Shown here piece by piece: positions 1-7,604 of a DNA stretch of 64,000 nucleotides (its first letter is position 1; every line of letters starts with the position of its first letter). Below the pieces are notes generated by a model. It had not been told where the DNA came from, ran no database searches, and saw only the letters and a list, made by a program, of their open reading frames with translations. The stretch is from contig NZ_JAUCEU010000007.1 of the NCBI RefSeq assembly GCF_030348765.1, positions 4,623,501 through 4,687,500 on the forward strand, written 5' to 3'. Both the position numbers and the translations under genes were made by a program. The stretch comes from Neobacillus sp. CF12. Lineage in GTDB: Bacteria > Bacillota > Bacilli > Bacillales > Cytobacillaceae.

Positions 1-1462
1 CGGCAATCATTTCAGCTTCTGTCTCCTCAAATGCAGAGTCTTCATATCCCATTCCTTTTGCCAGTAAGCGGAAAACGGAGACATTGGATTTTGACTCTTC
101 ATATGGCTCGATAACTGGCTGTTGAATTTGAAGATAATGATGCCAATAAGATGTGTAAAGATCTGTATTCTCAAAGGATGATGTAGCAGGTAAGACGATA
201 TCAGCGTATTTTGCTGTTTCAGTCAAAAATAAATCGTGAACGACAACGAATAAATCCTCACGCTCAAGACCTTTCCGAACCTTCTGCCCTTCTGGAGCAA
301 CGACCGCAGGATTACAGCTGTAAACATACAACGATTTTACAGGTGGTTCTAACGAAAGCAAAGCCTCGCCTAACCTGTTCATGTTAACTACTCTTGTCTG
401 TTTATTTTTCAATAATCTTGGCCGTTGTAGTTTTGTGGTGTCAACTGTAAGATACCCTGAATTGCCTTTTATGGCACCGCCGCCTTTGATAATCCATTGA
501 CCAGTTAAGGCAGGTAAACAGGAAATAGTCCGGACGAACATACCGCCGTTGTCATGGTGTTGCGGTCCGTTTCCGATTCGAATAAAAGATGGTGAGGTAT
601 TTCCATACATTCTGGCAAGTTTATAAATATCATCAACCGGAACCCCGGTTATATTGGAAACAGTAGAGGGGGCGTATTGAATAACATGCTCACGCAGTTC
701 TTCAAAGCCAACTGTATATTGTTGCAGGAAGCCGCCGTCTACCATGTTCTCAGCAAATAAAATATGCATAATTCCAAGTGCAAGTGCACTATCTGTCCCT
801 GGTAATATCGGAATAAACCAATCTGCTAATCTCCCAGTTTGATTTTTATGAACGTCAATAACCACAATTTTGGCACCGTTTTGTTTACGCGCTTTTTGTG
901 CCAATGCTACTTGGTGCATATTGGTACTCACCGTGTTAATACCCCAAAAAATAATCAATTTGGAATGTATCGTATCTTCTGGATCGATTCCATAGCTGCC
1001 ACCCATGGTATATCTGTACCCAGCAGAACCAGCAGAGTTACAAATACTTCGCTCAAGCTGTGATGCTCCCATGCGGTGGAAGAAACGGCGGTCCATACCC
1101 TCTGCATTCAACAAGCCCATGTTTCCGTAAAAACTATAAGGCAGGATACTTTCTGGACCTTCTGTTTGAATAAGTGTTTTCCATTTTGAAGTTATCGTCT
1201 CGATGGCTTCGTCCCAGCTGATACGTTCGAATTTTCCTTCACCCTTAGCTCCAACGCGTTTCATAGGGTATTTTAAGCGGTTTTCATCATTAATCCGTTC
1301 CGCCATATTCCGGACTTTATTGCAAATATTTCCCTTCGTCACTGGATGCTCCGGATCACCTTCCACTTTAACCACTTTTCCATCTTCTTTATGTAAAAGC
1401 AATCCACACTGATCTGGACAATCAAGCGGGCAAACAGACTTAAAAACACCATTCGACCTCAT
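1..1462 (-). CDS. Molybdopterin-dependent oxidoreductase, YoaE-like, 3' part outside window
   Basis: The first 487 codons are present; the gene runs off the left edge. The ATG at 1462 follows a GAAGGGAG ribosome binding site. The N-terminus has the 4Fe-4S cysteine pattern C-x3-C-x3-C (VCPLDCPDQC) followed about 30 residues later by GNICNKV, as in the formate dehydrogenase / DMSO reductase superfamily. Downstream are GxNTVSTNMHQ, IVIDVHKN, ILPGTDSALALG and YVYSCNPAVVAPEG segments typical of the cofactor-binding domains. The family binds a bis-MGD molybdenum cofactor and an iron-sulfur cluster and carries out a two-electron redox reaction; the substrate cannot be told from sequence. No twin-arginine signal is visible, so a cytoplasmic location is likely. 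B. subtilis YoaE (about 680 residues) is the closest named type I recall, so roughly 190 residues are missing. Confidence 0.85.
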   Translation of the reverse strand, partial: MRSNGVFKSVCPLDCPDQCGLLLHKEDGKVVKVEGDPEHPVTKGNICNKVRNMAERINDENRLKYPMKRVGAKGEGKFERISWDEAIETITSKWKTLIQTEGPESILPYSFYGNMGLLNAEGMDRRFFHRMGASQLERSICNSAGSAGYRYTMGGSYGIDPEDTIHSKLIIFWGINTVSTNMHQVALAQKARKQNGAKIVVIDVHKNQTGRLADWFIPILPGTDSALALGIMHILFAENMVDGGFLQQYTVGFEELREHVIQYAPSTVSNITGVPVDDIYKLARMYGNTSPSFIRIGNGPQHHDNGGMFVRTISCLPALTGQWIIKGGGAIKGNSGYLTVDTTKLQRPRLLKNKQTRVVNMNRLGEALLSLEPPVKSLYVYSCNPAVVAPEGQKVRKGLEREDLFVVVHDLFLTETAKYADIVLPATSSFENTDLYTSYWHHYLQIQQPVIEPYEESKSNVSVFRLLAKGMGYEDSAFEETEAEMIA

Positions 1463-1499
1463 GCCAAAACTCCCTTCATATCAACCTTTTTTCACAACT

Positions 1500-1553
1500 G
1501 TCCACTGGACACGGACAAAAAGGTGTTTTTGTCCACGAGCGGTGACAGGCACC
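1500..1553 (-). repeat. REP-like element 1
   Basis: Core GGTGACAGGCACC at 1541-1553 preceded by GTCCACGAGC; read on the minus strand it is GGTGCCTGTCACC, then GCTCGTGGACA and a second inverted stretch ending in GTCCAGTGGAC. It has the same layout as the elements at 6278, 13423 and 23992. It lies between the oxidoreductase start and the thiamin-box promoter. Confidence 0.7.
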
Positions 1554-1643
1554 GTTTATACATCAATGTTTTTTTTTATAATCATATGACAGCAAAGAGG
1601 GTTCAGCAAGTATAAATAACATTGTCCGACAATAACAAACCCC

Positions 1644-1672
1644 TTTACAATCTAGAAAATTTATCCTACTAT
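1644..1672 (+). promoter_or_regulatory. Sigma-A promoter of ykoFEDC
   Basis: TTTACA at 1644-1649 and TACTAT at 1667-1672 with a 17-base spacer, ending about 30 bases before the riboswitch aptamer. It is the only good promoter seen between the REP element and the aptamer. Confidence 0.6.
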
Positions 1673-1703
1673 TAAGACAACACTAAAAATTGCATACGGT
1701 TTT

Positions 1704-1787
1704 TGCACTAGGGGAGCTTTTTGGCTGAGAGGACGTTTGTCCGACCCTTATGACCCGATCTAGATAATACTAGCGTGGGGAAGTGCA
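1704..1787 (+). promoter_or_regulatory. TPP riboswitch (thi box)
   Basis: The aptamer contains the hallmark blocks GGGGAGC, GGCTGAGAGG, GACCC..TTATGACCCGATCT and AATACTAGCGTGGGGAA. The closing helix is TGCACT (1704-1709) with AGTGCA (1782-1787). Thiamin pyrophosphate binding normally shuts off downstream expression. A terminator hairpin follows at 1827-1856, so control is probably by transcription attenuation of ykoFEDC. Confidence 0.95.
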
Positions 1788-1826
1788 GGAGAAGATTATC
1801 GTTGAACTCGACGTTGATAGTATTCG

Positions 1827-1857
1827 ACTGCATTCCCATGGGATGCAGTTTTTTTTG
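1827..1857 (+). terminator. Riboswitch-controlled intrinsic terminator
   Basis: Arms ACTGCAT and ATGCAGT with CCC/GGG inner pairs, followed by eight T residues; it is placed between the TPP aptamer and ykoF as the expression platform. Confidence 0.85.
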
Positions 1858-1888
1858 TTGCCTAATAAATTAAATGGGGGATTGCAAA

Positions 1889-2488
1889 ATGTCAAATTTT
1901 TGTGGAACGAGTGAAATAACAGGGGCGCGTTTTTCGATTTATCCGATGTCTGATCGGTTTGTAGAGATTATTCTATCAGCTTTAGAAGAAGTGGATACTT
2001 CAAAGGTTTGGATGGAATCGGACGATGTAAGCACATGTGTTAGAGGAAGATCGGAGCATGTTTTTGACGTTGTCAAAGCAATTTTCCTAGAGTCATCCAA
2101 AAACGGTGATCATGTCGTGCTCCAAGCAACATTTTCAAATGGCTGTCCGGGAGATTCTGCCGGTGATGTTTATCTTTCAGAAAACTCGGATCGACTAAAT
2201 GAGGAAAAATCGCTGCAGATCCAGCAAGAGGTTGCTGTTCAATTTGCGCTATACCCAATGGGTATTCCAACCTATATGAATGTAATTGTGGACCAGTGTA
2301 AACTTGCTCAAGAGCAGGGTACTTTTACAAAAGGTGTTCACTATGCGTCAAGGCTTGATGGTGATGCAAATAAGGTTTTTAAAACGTTAGAGGATGCTTT
2401 CCAAGGCGCGCACGATAGCGATTCTACTCATATCGTTATGACGGTTGCGATGTCTGCGAACAGCCCTTCAAAAAAGGGGGATAAATAA
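1889..2488 (+). CDS. ykoF: Thiamin-precursor binding protein YkoF
   Basis: A 199-residue protein matching YkoF, a soluble protein built of two ferredoxin-like halves that binds thiamin and its hydroxymethylpyrimidine (HMP) moiety. The halves start near SGARFSIYPMSDRF (N-terminal) and AVQFALYPMG (C-terminal), both showing the F-x-x-YPM motif. An ATG at 1874 is in frame, but the GGGGGA ribosome binding site at 1876-1881 fits the ATG at 1889, giving the usual family length of about 200. It is the first gene after the TPP riboswitch and ends directly before the ykoE start, so expression should fall when thiamin pyrophosphate is plentiful. Confidence 0.9.
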   Translation: MSNFCGTSEITGARFSIYPMSDRFVEIILSALEEVDTSKVWMESDDVSTCVRGRSEHVFDVVKAIFLESSKNGDHVVLQATFSNGCPGDSAGDVYLSENSDRLNEEKSLQIQQEVAVQFALYPMGIPTYMNVIVDQCKLAQEQGTFTKGVHYASRLDGDANKVFKTLEDAFQGAHDSDSTHIVMTVAMSANSPSKKGDK

Positions 2489-3070
2489 ATGCTCGCAAAA
2501 TGGAAGCTCCGTGAGGTTATTGTTTTATCCGTACTAGCAGTTGTTTTTGCTGTCGTCTATCTGTTATTTCTCCAACTTGGGAATGTTCTGTTCGGACTAT
2601 TTGGTTTGATTGGCTATGATATTATCTTCGGAATTTGGTTTATTGTTTCGATTATTGCTGCTTATATTATCCGCAAGCCAGGAGCTGCTTTTCTCTCAGA
2701 AACAGTCGCTGCGACGGTGGAGGTTATGCTCGGAAATGCGGTAGGACCGCAATTGATCATCTCCGGTATGATTCAAGGTTTAGGTGCGGAAGCTGTCTTT
2801 GCCGCAACAAGATGGAAGAATTATTCGACTTGGGTATTGATGGCAGCAGGAATGGGTTCATCCGTATTTAGCTTTGCTTGGGGCTTTTATGTCTCAGGAT
2901 TTGCCGCTCTGTCGCCAGGTTATGTGACTGCGATGTTCTTTGTCCGCCTTGTGAGCGGAGCATTGCTCGCTGGTTTACTTGGTAAGTATTTAAGTGAAGG
3001 CCTTGCAAAAACAGGAGCCTTAAACAGTTTTCCATTAGGAAAGGAACACAAACGCAATGTTACCGTCTGA
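2489..3070 (+). CDS. ykoE: ECF transporter substrate-binding membrane component YkoE
   Basis: A 193-residue protein with about six hydrophobic segments, the S component of an energy-coupling-factor importer for thiamin or its pyrimidine precursor. Its start follows the ykoF stop with no gap, and the AAGGGGGA at the ykoF 3' end serves as ribosome binding site. The family signature region FLSETVAATVEVMLGNAVGPQ is present at about residues 68-90. Its specificity is inferred from the riboswitch and the ykoF neighbour; by itself the sequence only shows the family. Confidence 0.9.
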   Translation: MLAKWKLREVIVLSVLAVVFAVVYLLFLQLGNVLFGLFGLIGYDIIFGIWFIVSIIAAYIIRKPGAAFLSETVAATVEVMLGNAVGPQLIISGMIQGLGAEAVFAATRWKNYSTWVLMAAGMGSSVFSFAWGFYVSGFAALSPGYVTAMFFVRLVSGALLAGLLGKYLSEGLAKTGALNSFPLGKEHKRNVTV

Positions 3071-4673
3071 ACAGATTAAAACTGAGGGGCTTGGATTCAG
3101 CTATGAGGATAGCGAAATTTTCACGAACCTAACCTTTTCGATTGAAAAAAATCAATCTGTTCTACTTTTGGGACCAAGCGGATCGGGAAAAAGTACACTC
3201 GCTTTCTGTCTGAACAAGTTATATCCAGAAGCAGTGGATGGAGTTTTAAAGGGAAGTATTGCTTTTGACGGTAAAAACCTGGAGGACTATAAATCGGGTG
3301 AACTTAATCAAAAAATAGGGATCGTTTTTCAAGACCCAGAAAGCCAATTCTGCATGCTGACGGTAGAGGAAGAAGTTGCGTTTGGCTTGGAGAATTTTCA
3401 TGTACCACGGGATGAAATGGAAGCGAAGATTGATAGAGCACTAGAATGGGTGGGCTTGCAACAGTTGAAAAAGACTACCATCCATACATTATCTGGAGGA
3501 CAAAAACAGAAACTGGCGCTTGCCTGTGTATTGTCGCTTGAGCCGGAGGTCATTATTCTAGATGAGCCGACAGCAAACCTCGACCCGCTATCAAGTTCAG
3601 ACCTGGTAGAAACGATCGCTCGTTTAAAGAATGACCGCCCGTTTACGCTGATTGTCATTGAACACAAGCTTGATGATTGGGTGGAGTTGATTGACCGCTG
3701 TCTGGTTCTAGATTCTAGTGGAAGTATCCTTTTCGATGGTCCTCCTGTGCAATGTTTTGGTGAGTTTGCTCCGTATTTACAAAAGGAAGGCATTTGGCTG
3801 CCAAAAGTTGTAGAGGCTGGGCTGTCGGCTAGAAATGCTGGGCTGTATAAAGGGGAGAGACTTCCGATTCATCATCATGAATTACTGTCAGGGCTAAAGG
3901 ATTCAACTGCTTTTTTTAATAAAGAAACCAAAGCCATTACCAAAAGGGATTCAATTCTCGAAGTCATAGGTCTTAATGCTCGTGGGTACCTAAAAAATAT
4001 AAATCTTAGTATTCATAGGGGAGAACTAGTAGCACTGGTGGGTGCCAACGGTTCGGGAAAAACAACACTATCCAAATGCTTGGCAGGTCTGATTCCACTA
4101 ACTCAAGGTGAAATTCAATTTCTCGGCATTTCGCTTTCTAAGTGGAAGGAGAAGGATTTATACAAGGCTCTCGGCTACGTATTTCAAAATCCTGAACACC
4201 AATTTATCACGGATAGTGTATATGAGGAAATTGCCTTTGGGTTGGAGAATCGACCGTCGGTAACCGCTATTCTTGAAAAAATGGGGCTGAAAAACCATAT
4301 GGGCTCCCACCCTTTTTCCCTTAGCCAAGGGCAGAAGCGGCGGTTGAGTGTTGCAACTATGCTCGTTCATGAACAGGACCTACTGATACTTGATGAACCG
4401 ACATTTGGTCAGGATGCCAACACTGCCACTGAAATCATGACTGTTCTAGATGAAAAGAATGGTGCAGTTCTTATGATTACCCATGATATGGAGCTTGTTG
4501 ATCAATATGCCGATAGTGTTCATGTGTTAGATGGGGGAGAGTTAATTTATTCAGGGACGCCTGATAGCTTGTGGGACCATCTAGATATAGTGGACCGGGC
4601 AAGGCTAAAATTGCCTTTTAGGAAACAGTTGCAAAATGAAATGGTTAGGAGAGAGGTTCATGTTACTACATGA
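3057..4673 (+). CDS. ykoD: ECF transporter double ATPase YkoD
   Basis: A 538-residue protein with two ABC ATPase domains in one chain, the energy-coupling pair that is split into two proteins in many other ECF systems. Walker A motifs are GPSGSGKST at about residues 39-47 and GANGSGKTT at about 328; signature motifs are LSGGQKQ and LSQGQKR; Walker B motifs end in ILDEPTAN and ILDEPTFG. Both Q-loops (FQDPE, FQNPE) are intact, so both sites look competent. The start overlaps ykoE by 14 bases, which suggests coupled translation. It is somewhat longer than B. subtilis YkoD (about 490 residues). Confidence 0.93.
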   Translation: MLPSEQIKTEGLGFSYEDSEIFTNLTFSIEKNQSVLLLGPSGSGKSTLAFCLNKLYPEAVDGVLKGSIAFDGKNLEDYKSGELNQKIGIVFQDPESQFCMLTVEEEVAFGLENFHVPRDEMEAKIDRALEWVGLQQLKKTTIHTLSGGQKQKLALACVLSLEPEVIILDEPTANLDPLSSSDLVETIARLKNDRPFTLIVIEHKLDDWVELIDRCLVLDSSGSILFDGPPVQCFGEFAPYLQKEGIWLPKVVEAGLSARNAGLYKGERLPIHHHELLSGLKDSTAFFNKETKAITKRDSILEVIGLNARGYLKNINLSIHRGELVALVGANGSGKTTLSKCLAGLIPLTQGEIQFLGISLSKWKEKDLYKALGYVFQNPEHQFITDSVYEEIAFGLENRPSVTAILEKMGLKNHMGSHPFSLSQGQKRRLSVATMLVHEQDLLILDEPTFGQDANTATEIMTVLDEKNGAVLMITHDMELVDQYADSVHVLDGGELIYSGTPDSLWDHLDIVDRARLKLPFRKQLQNEMVRREVHVTT

Positions 4674-5439
4674 GGTGAATCCGAGTATAAAAGCATTTGC
4701 GGTCGTCATTTCTATCCTAATTTTATCGCTGTTTTTTGATCCGATTACACCGCTTGTGACCATCCTTTGGTCGGTAATGGTGACATTTATATTCGGACGC
4801 GTTTCTTTTAAAAAATGGCTGCTGTTATTTGCTCCGTTTTTATTTATCGCGTTCATTTATGTTTGGTCAACGATGTTGTTTCCGCGGCTGCAAGCAGGGG
4901 ATTCCGTCCTTTGGCAGTGGGGATTTTTGACAATGACAGCAGAAGGATTTCAAAGAGGCGTTTCGCTGGGGTTAAGGGTATTAAGCTTTGCTACGTTATC
5001 GATTATGTTTACGCTAACGACAAAGCCAACAGACTTTCTCCTAAGCTTAATGCAGCAATGTAAGCTGCCGCCAAAGCTTGCTTACGGAATCATGGCGGGA
5101 TATCGTTTCTTGCCGTTAATCAAGGAGGAGTTTCAGACCCTGCAAAGTGCGCATCGAATAAGAGGAGTAGCACGGGCACGAACGATACCTGAAAAAGTAA
5201 AGCAGTTGAAACGGTACGTGATTCCACTTCTTGCTGGAGCAATTCGCAAAGCCGAGCGGACAGCACTCGCGATGGAATCAAAAGGATTCACTGGAGAAAA
5301 AAATCGGATTTTTTTTCGAGAGATTCCTGTGTCGCGTATGGATTGGTTCTTTTTCATTCTCATGATTGGTGCCGTCCTGATCAGCGTCAGCATTTCTTGG
5401 AAACTGGGATACTTACAATTTTATAATGGTGAGCTTTAA
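4660..5439 (+). CDS. ykoC: ECF transporter transmembrane component YkoC
   Basis: A 259-residue EcfT-type membrane protein (CbiQ family) that couples the ATPases to the S component. The family coupling motifs are seen: MAGYRFLPLIKEEF and, later, a cluster of arginines around AHRIRGVARA, plus AIRKAERTALAMESKGF near the C-terminus. An upstream ATG at 4636 is in frame, but the AGGAGAGAGG at 4647-4656 places the real start at 4660, overlapping ykoD by 14 bases exactly as ykoD overlaps ykoE. It closes the operon and is followed by a strong hairpin. Confidence 0.9.
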   Translation: MLLHEVNPSIKAFAVVISILILSLFFDPITPLVTILWSVMVTFIFGRVSFKKWLLLFAPFLFIAFIYVWSTMLFPRLQAGDSVLWQWGFLTMTAEGFQRGVSLGLRVLSFATLSIMFTLTTKPTDFLLSLMQQCKLPPKLAYGIMAGYRFLPLIKEEFQTLQSAHRIRGVARARTIPEKVKQLKRYVIPLLAGAIRKAERTALAMESKGFTGEKNRIFFREIPVSRMDWFFFILMIGAVLISVSISWKLGYLQFYNGEL

Positions 5440-5444
5440 TACAA

Positions 5445-5473
5445 AAATGGGGTGTCATAAGGGACACCCCATT
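5445..5473. terminator. Bidirectional terminator between ykoC and the lipoprotein gene
   Basis: Twelve-base arms AAATGGGGTGTC / GACACCCCATTT with a short loop; it serves ykoC on the plus strand and the convergent gene ending at 5479 on the minus strand. Confidence 0.85.
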
Positions 5474-5478
5474 TCTTG

Positions 5479-5763
5479 CTATTTTATAACTTCAATATCT
5501 AAAGCAGTACCTTGTAATGGATAGGATTCTCTAATTTTCCCGTCAGTCCAAACAGTAACTTTTTGACCTTTTTCAAGGGTTGTGAGGTCGGTAGCTTCAG
5601 GAAGCGAGAGCCAGATTAGACCTAATTTCTCATCCTCTACTAAAATACTTCCTGCTTTGTCTACCTCGATAACTGTTCCTTTAATATCATATTCACCTTT
5701 TATGTTGCAGCCTGTTAGGGTGATGAAAGTTAAAATTAGCGTAAAGATTAGGAGTTTTTTCAT
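5479..5763 (-). CDS. Small lipoprotein, DUF3221-like
   Basis: A 94-residue protein with a lipoprotein signal: MKK, hydrophobic stretch, lipobox LTGC (Cys about residue 19). The mature part (KGTVIEVDKAGSILVEDE, then GQKVTVWTDGKIRESYP) resembles the small OB-like DUF3221 proteins of Bacillus; family assignment is tentative and no function is known. The ATG has a GGGAGGT site 8 bases upstream. It is anchored on the outer face of the membrane. The gene downstream of its start (5795-6244) also encodes a lipoprotein in the same direction, 31 bases away, so they may be cotranscribed. Confidence 0.8.
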   Translation of the reverse strand: MKKLLIFTLILTFITLTGCNIKGEYDIKGTVIEVDKAGSILVEDEKLGLIWLSLPEATDLTTLEKGQKVTVWTDGKIRESYPLQGTALDIEVIK

Positions 5764-5794
5764 CTTGCTCTACCTCCCGCGGTTTGGAGTCGAA

Positions 5795-6244
5795 CTATTC
5801 ACCACCAAGTTGCTTTATCTGGTCAATAATGCTGGTTATGTCTTGAACAGACTGAAACAGTTCAGTATTTTCAAGTATAGCGGGGTCGAGCAGGCCATCT
5901 TTGAAATTGTTCAAATATGTTTCAATTTCAGCTACAATGACACTGTTTTGTTCAACGATTTGCTGGTGAAGGTCAGCTGCGATATCCGGCGCTTGGATTT
6001 CACTGAAAGCCTCGGCAGTTTGCTGCATTTCTTGAAGCAGGGTTTGAAGGTCCTCAGCAGCCTGAATGTCCCCAATCGCCTGTTGCGCAAGAGCAGGAGC
6101 ATCATTAGCAAAATCAGTGGCAGTCGCCAAATAATCCGTTGCTTCATTAACATAAGATATCGTGTCCTGGGCATCATTCAGGAAAGAACAACCTCCAAGC
6201 AGCAATAACATACTGGCGGATAAAACAATCAATAATTTTTTCAA
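5795..6244 (-). CDS. Helical lipoprotein, DUF6376-like
   Basis: A 149-residue lipoprotein with lipobox LLLGGC and a mainly helical, Gln/Ala/Asp-rich mature part that looks like a short coiled coil. The start is taken as TTG at 6244 because AAAGGAGGT lies 5 bases upstream and the signal peptide (LKKLLIVLSAS) then begins immediately. An in-frame ATG at 6292 would add 16 residues, but that codon and the next ones (encoding MVTGT) are simply the REP-like core at 6278-6290 read as protein, so it is rejected. The family (DUF6376 in my recollection) is common in Bacillus and has no known function. Confidence 0.75.
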   Translation of the reverse strand: MKKLLIVLSASMLLLLGGCSFLNDAQDTISYVNEATDYLATATDFANDAPALAQQAIGDIQAAEDLQTLLQEMQQTAEAFSEIQAPDIAADLHQQIVEQNSVIVAEIETYLNNFKDGLLDPAILENTELFQSVQDITSIIDQIKQLGGE

Positions 6245-6277
6245 ATTAGTACCTCCTTTTAATGGGCGATTTTTAAT

Positions 6278-6333
6278 GGTGCCTGTCACCACTCGTGGAC
6301 AAATGAGTCGTTTTGTCCGTGTGGAGTGGACAG
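6278..6333 (+). repeat. REP-like element 2
   Basis: Core GGTGCCTGTCACC at 6278-6290 followed by ACTCGTGGACA and a second inverted stretch (TTTGTCC..GGACA). It sits between the lipoprotein start and the 3' end of the broken XRE gene and has probably separated that lipoprotein from its original promoter region. Confidence 0.7.
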
Positions 6334-6353
6334 TTGGACTTGAGAGCAGTGTT

Positions 6354-6799
6354 TTACTTAGGTACTAAGTCATATCTTTTACAGAGTTTCAGTATTGAGG
6401 CTGTTGGTCCATTTTCAATGGTGTTAGTTTTCTTTTTCAATGGCTGTTTTGTATGTTTATTTTTGAAGTTATGTGATATTTTCTTCTGTAGAACGAATTT
6501 TCTTTGTTTTTCTCTTTGCTTTGTTAATTTATATTTATTACGATGATATGTCGACCTCCTATTAAAATAATCTATATTATCCTTTTCAATTTCTATATAT
6601 AACTCGTGAAGTTGCATTTTAAATACCTGAGCAAGACAATAAATGATTCCAATTTCTATATCTGGGTAATCTCGTCTTCCAGTTCGCGGATAAATTTGGG
6701 ATCTTTACCAGTAAGTTCAGCAACTTCTTCAATTGTAAGGTTTCTTTCCATTCTTAATCTGCGTATTACTTTGCCATGTTCTAATTTCCCTAAATACAT
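6354..6799 (-). pseudogene. XRE-family transcriptional regulator, frameshifted
   Basis: A helix-turn-helix regulator gene starting with ATG at 6799 (AAAGGAG 8 bases upstream) reads MYLGKLEHGKVIRRLRMERN..LTIEEVAELTG, a typical XRE domain, to FIRELE and then shifts to a stop at 6656-6658 after 47 codons. The expected continuation is found in the -1 frame: GRRDYPDIEIGIIYCLAQVF, then a C-terminal part rich in Lys and Asn that ends at 6354. Family members typically read ELETGRR here; the DNA GAACTGGAAGACGAG is what remains if one copy of a tandem ACTGGAA pair were lost, a 7-base slippage deletion. It divergently faces the RAYT gene across a perfect palindrome, probably its own operator. Confidence 0.75.
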
Positions 6800-6814
6800 C
6801 TATTTGTCTCCTTT

Positions 6815-6838
6815 GAAATTAATTATATAATTAATTTC
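6815..6838. promoter_or_regulatory. Perfect 24-bp palindrome, candidate operator
   Basis: GAAATTAATTAT followed immediately by its exact reverse complement. It lies 16 bases upstream of the XRE start codon and between the two divergent genes, the usual place for an autoregulator site. It is AT-rich, so a chance contribution cannot be excluded, but 12 matched pairs is far above expectation. Confidence 0.5.
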
Positions 6839-6992
6839 ATTTAATTAGAAATAAATGACCTTTCTTCTGTTTACTGAGGGGGAATTTTGGAGGATGTTGT
6901 CGAATGGTATAATTTATTGTAATATGTTCTCTCCACTTTTCAACTCACCAATTTTTCATCAATCAAAATCCATTAAAATAGGGGTGACCACC

Positions 6993-7604
6993 ATGGGTCG
7001 AAAACGCCGTGCTTGGTTTCAAGGTGCAAAATATCATATTACGAGTAGAGGTAATCGGAAATCTACGCTTTTTTATGAAGATGAGGACCGAATGAAGTAT
7101 CTCAGTCTATTAAATGAAACAATGGAACGCTACTCTTTTACGCTTCATGCGTACTGTTTAATGACCAATCACACTCACCTCCAAATCGAAACCTCAGACA
7201 CTTCTCCAACCATAATCATGAGCACCCTCAACACAAAATACGCAAAATATTTTAATAAAAAGTATGACTATACAGGTCATGTGTTTGAGAAACGCTATGG
7301 TGCCGAATTACTAGATTCCCTTGATTATGAATTCGATGTCAGCAAGTATATCCATCTCAATCCACTTAAAGCAGGACTAGTCGATGAGTTAGCGGATTAC
7401 CCATGGAGCAGTTACAACGCTTATGTGAATGGGGAAGTAACCCAACTTGTTGACACCAAACATCTACTTTCCTATTTTCCCTTCCCGGCCTCCAAGCATT
7501 ATGAGGAATATATAAAAACACCACTAATGGATCTATTTTTACTAGACAATGGTAAATTGTTGATGATTCCTAGAAAAGAGGTAAATCCATGTGTGCAAAA
7601 GTAA
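6993..7604 (+). CDS. REP-associated tyrosine transposase (RAYT, Y1 HUH type)
   Basis: A 203-residue single-domain Y1 transposase of the TnpA_REP / RAYT group. It opens with ARG-rich MGRKRRAWFQGAKYHITSRG, has the HUH metal-binding pair in CLMTNHTHLQIE (His about 59 and 61), and the catalytic tyrosine in YIHLNPLKAGL (Tyr about 119), then YPWSSYNAYV. These enzymes nick single-stranded REP hairpins and are thought to spread them. The frame is open back to 6855, but the ATG at 6993 preceded by AGGGGTG is the family start. It carries no terminal repeats of its own, as usual for RAYTs, and its last 16 bases overlap the start of the comM-like gene. REP-like elements at 6278 and 9081 flank this patch. 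Confidence 0.88.
   Translation: MGRKRRAWFQGAKYHITSRGNRKSTLFYEDEDRMKYLSLLNETMERYSFTLHAYCLMTNHTHLQIETSDTSPTIIMSTLNTKYAKYFNKKYDYTGHVFEKRYGAELLDSLDYEFDVSKYIHLNPLKAGLVDELADYPWSSYNAYVNGEVTQLVDTKHLLSYFPFPASKHYEEYIKTPLMDLFLLDNGKLLMIPRKEVNPCVQK

Noticed and set aside
6245..6292. Upstream ATG extension of the DUF6376-like lipoprotein
   Set aside because: The extra codons are the REP core read as protein; AAAGGAGGT and the signal peptide support TTG at 6244.
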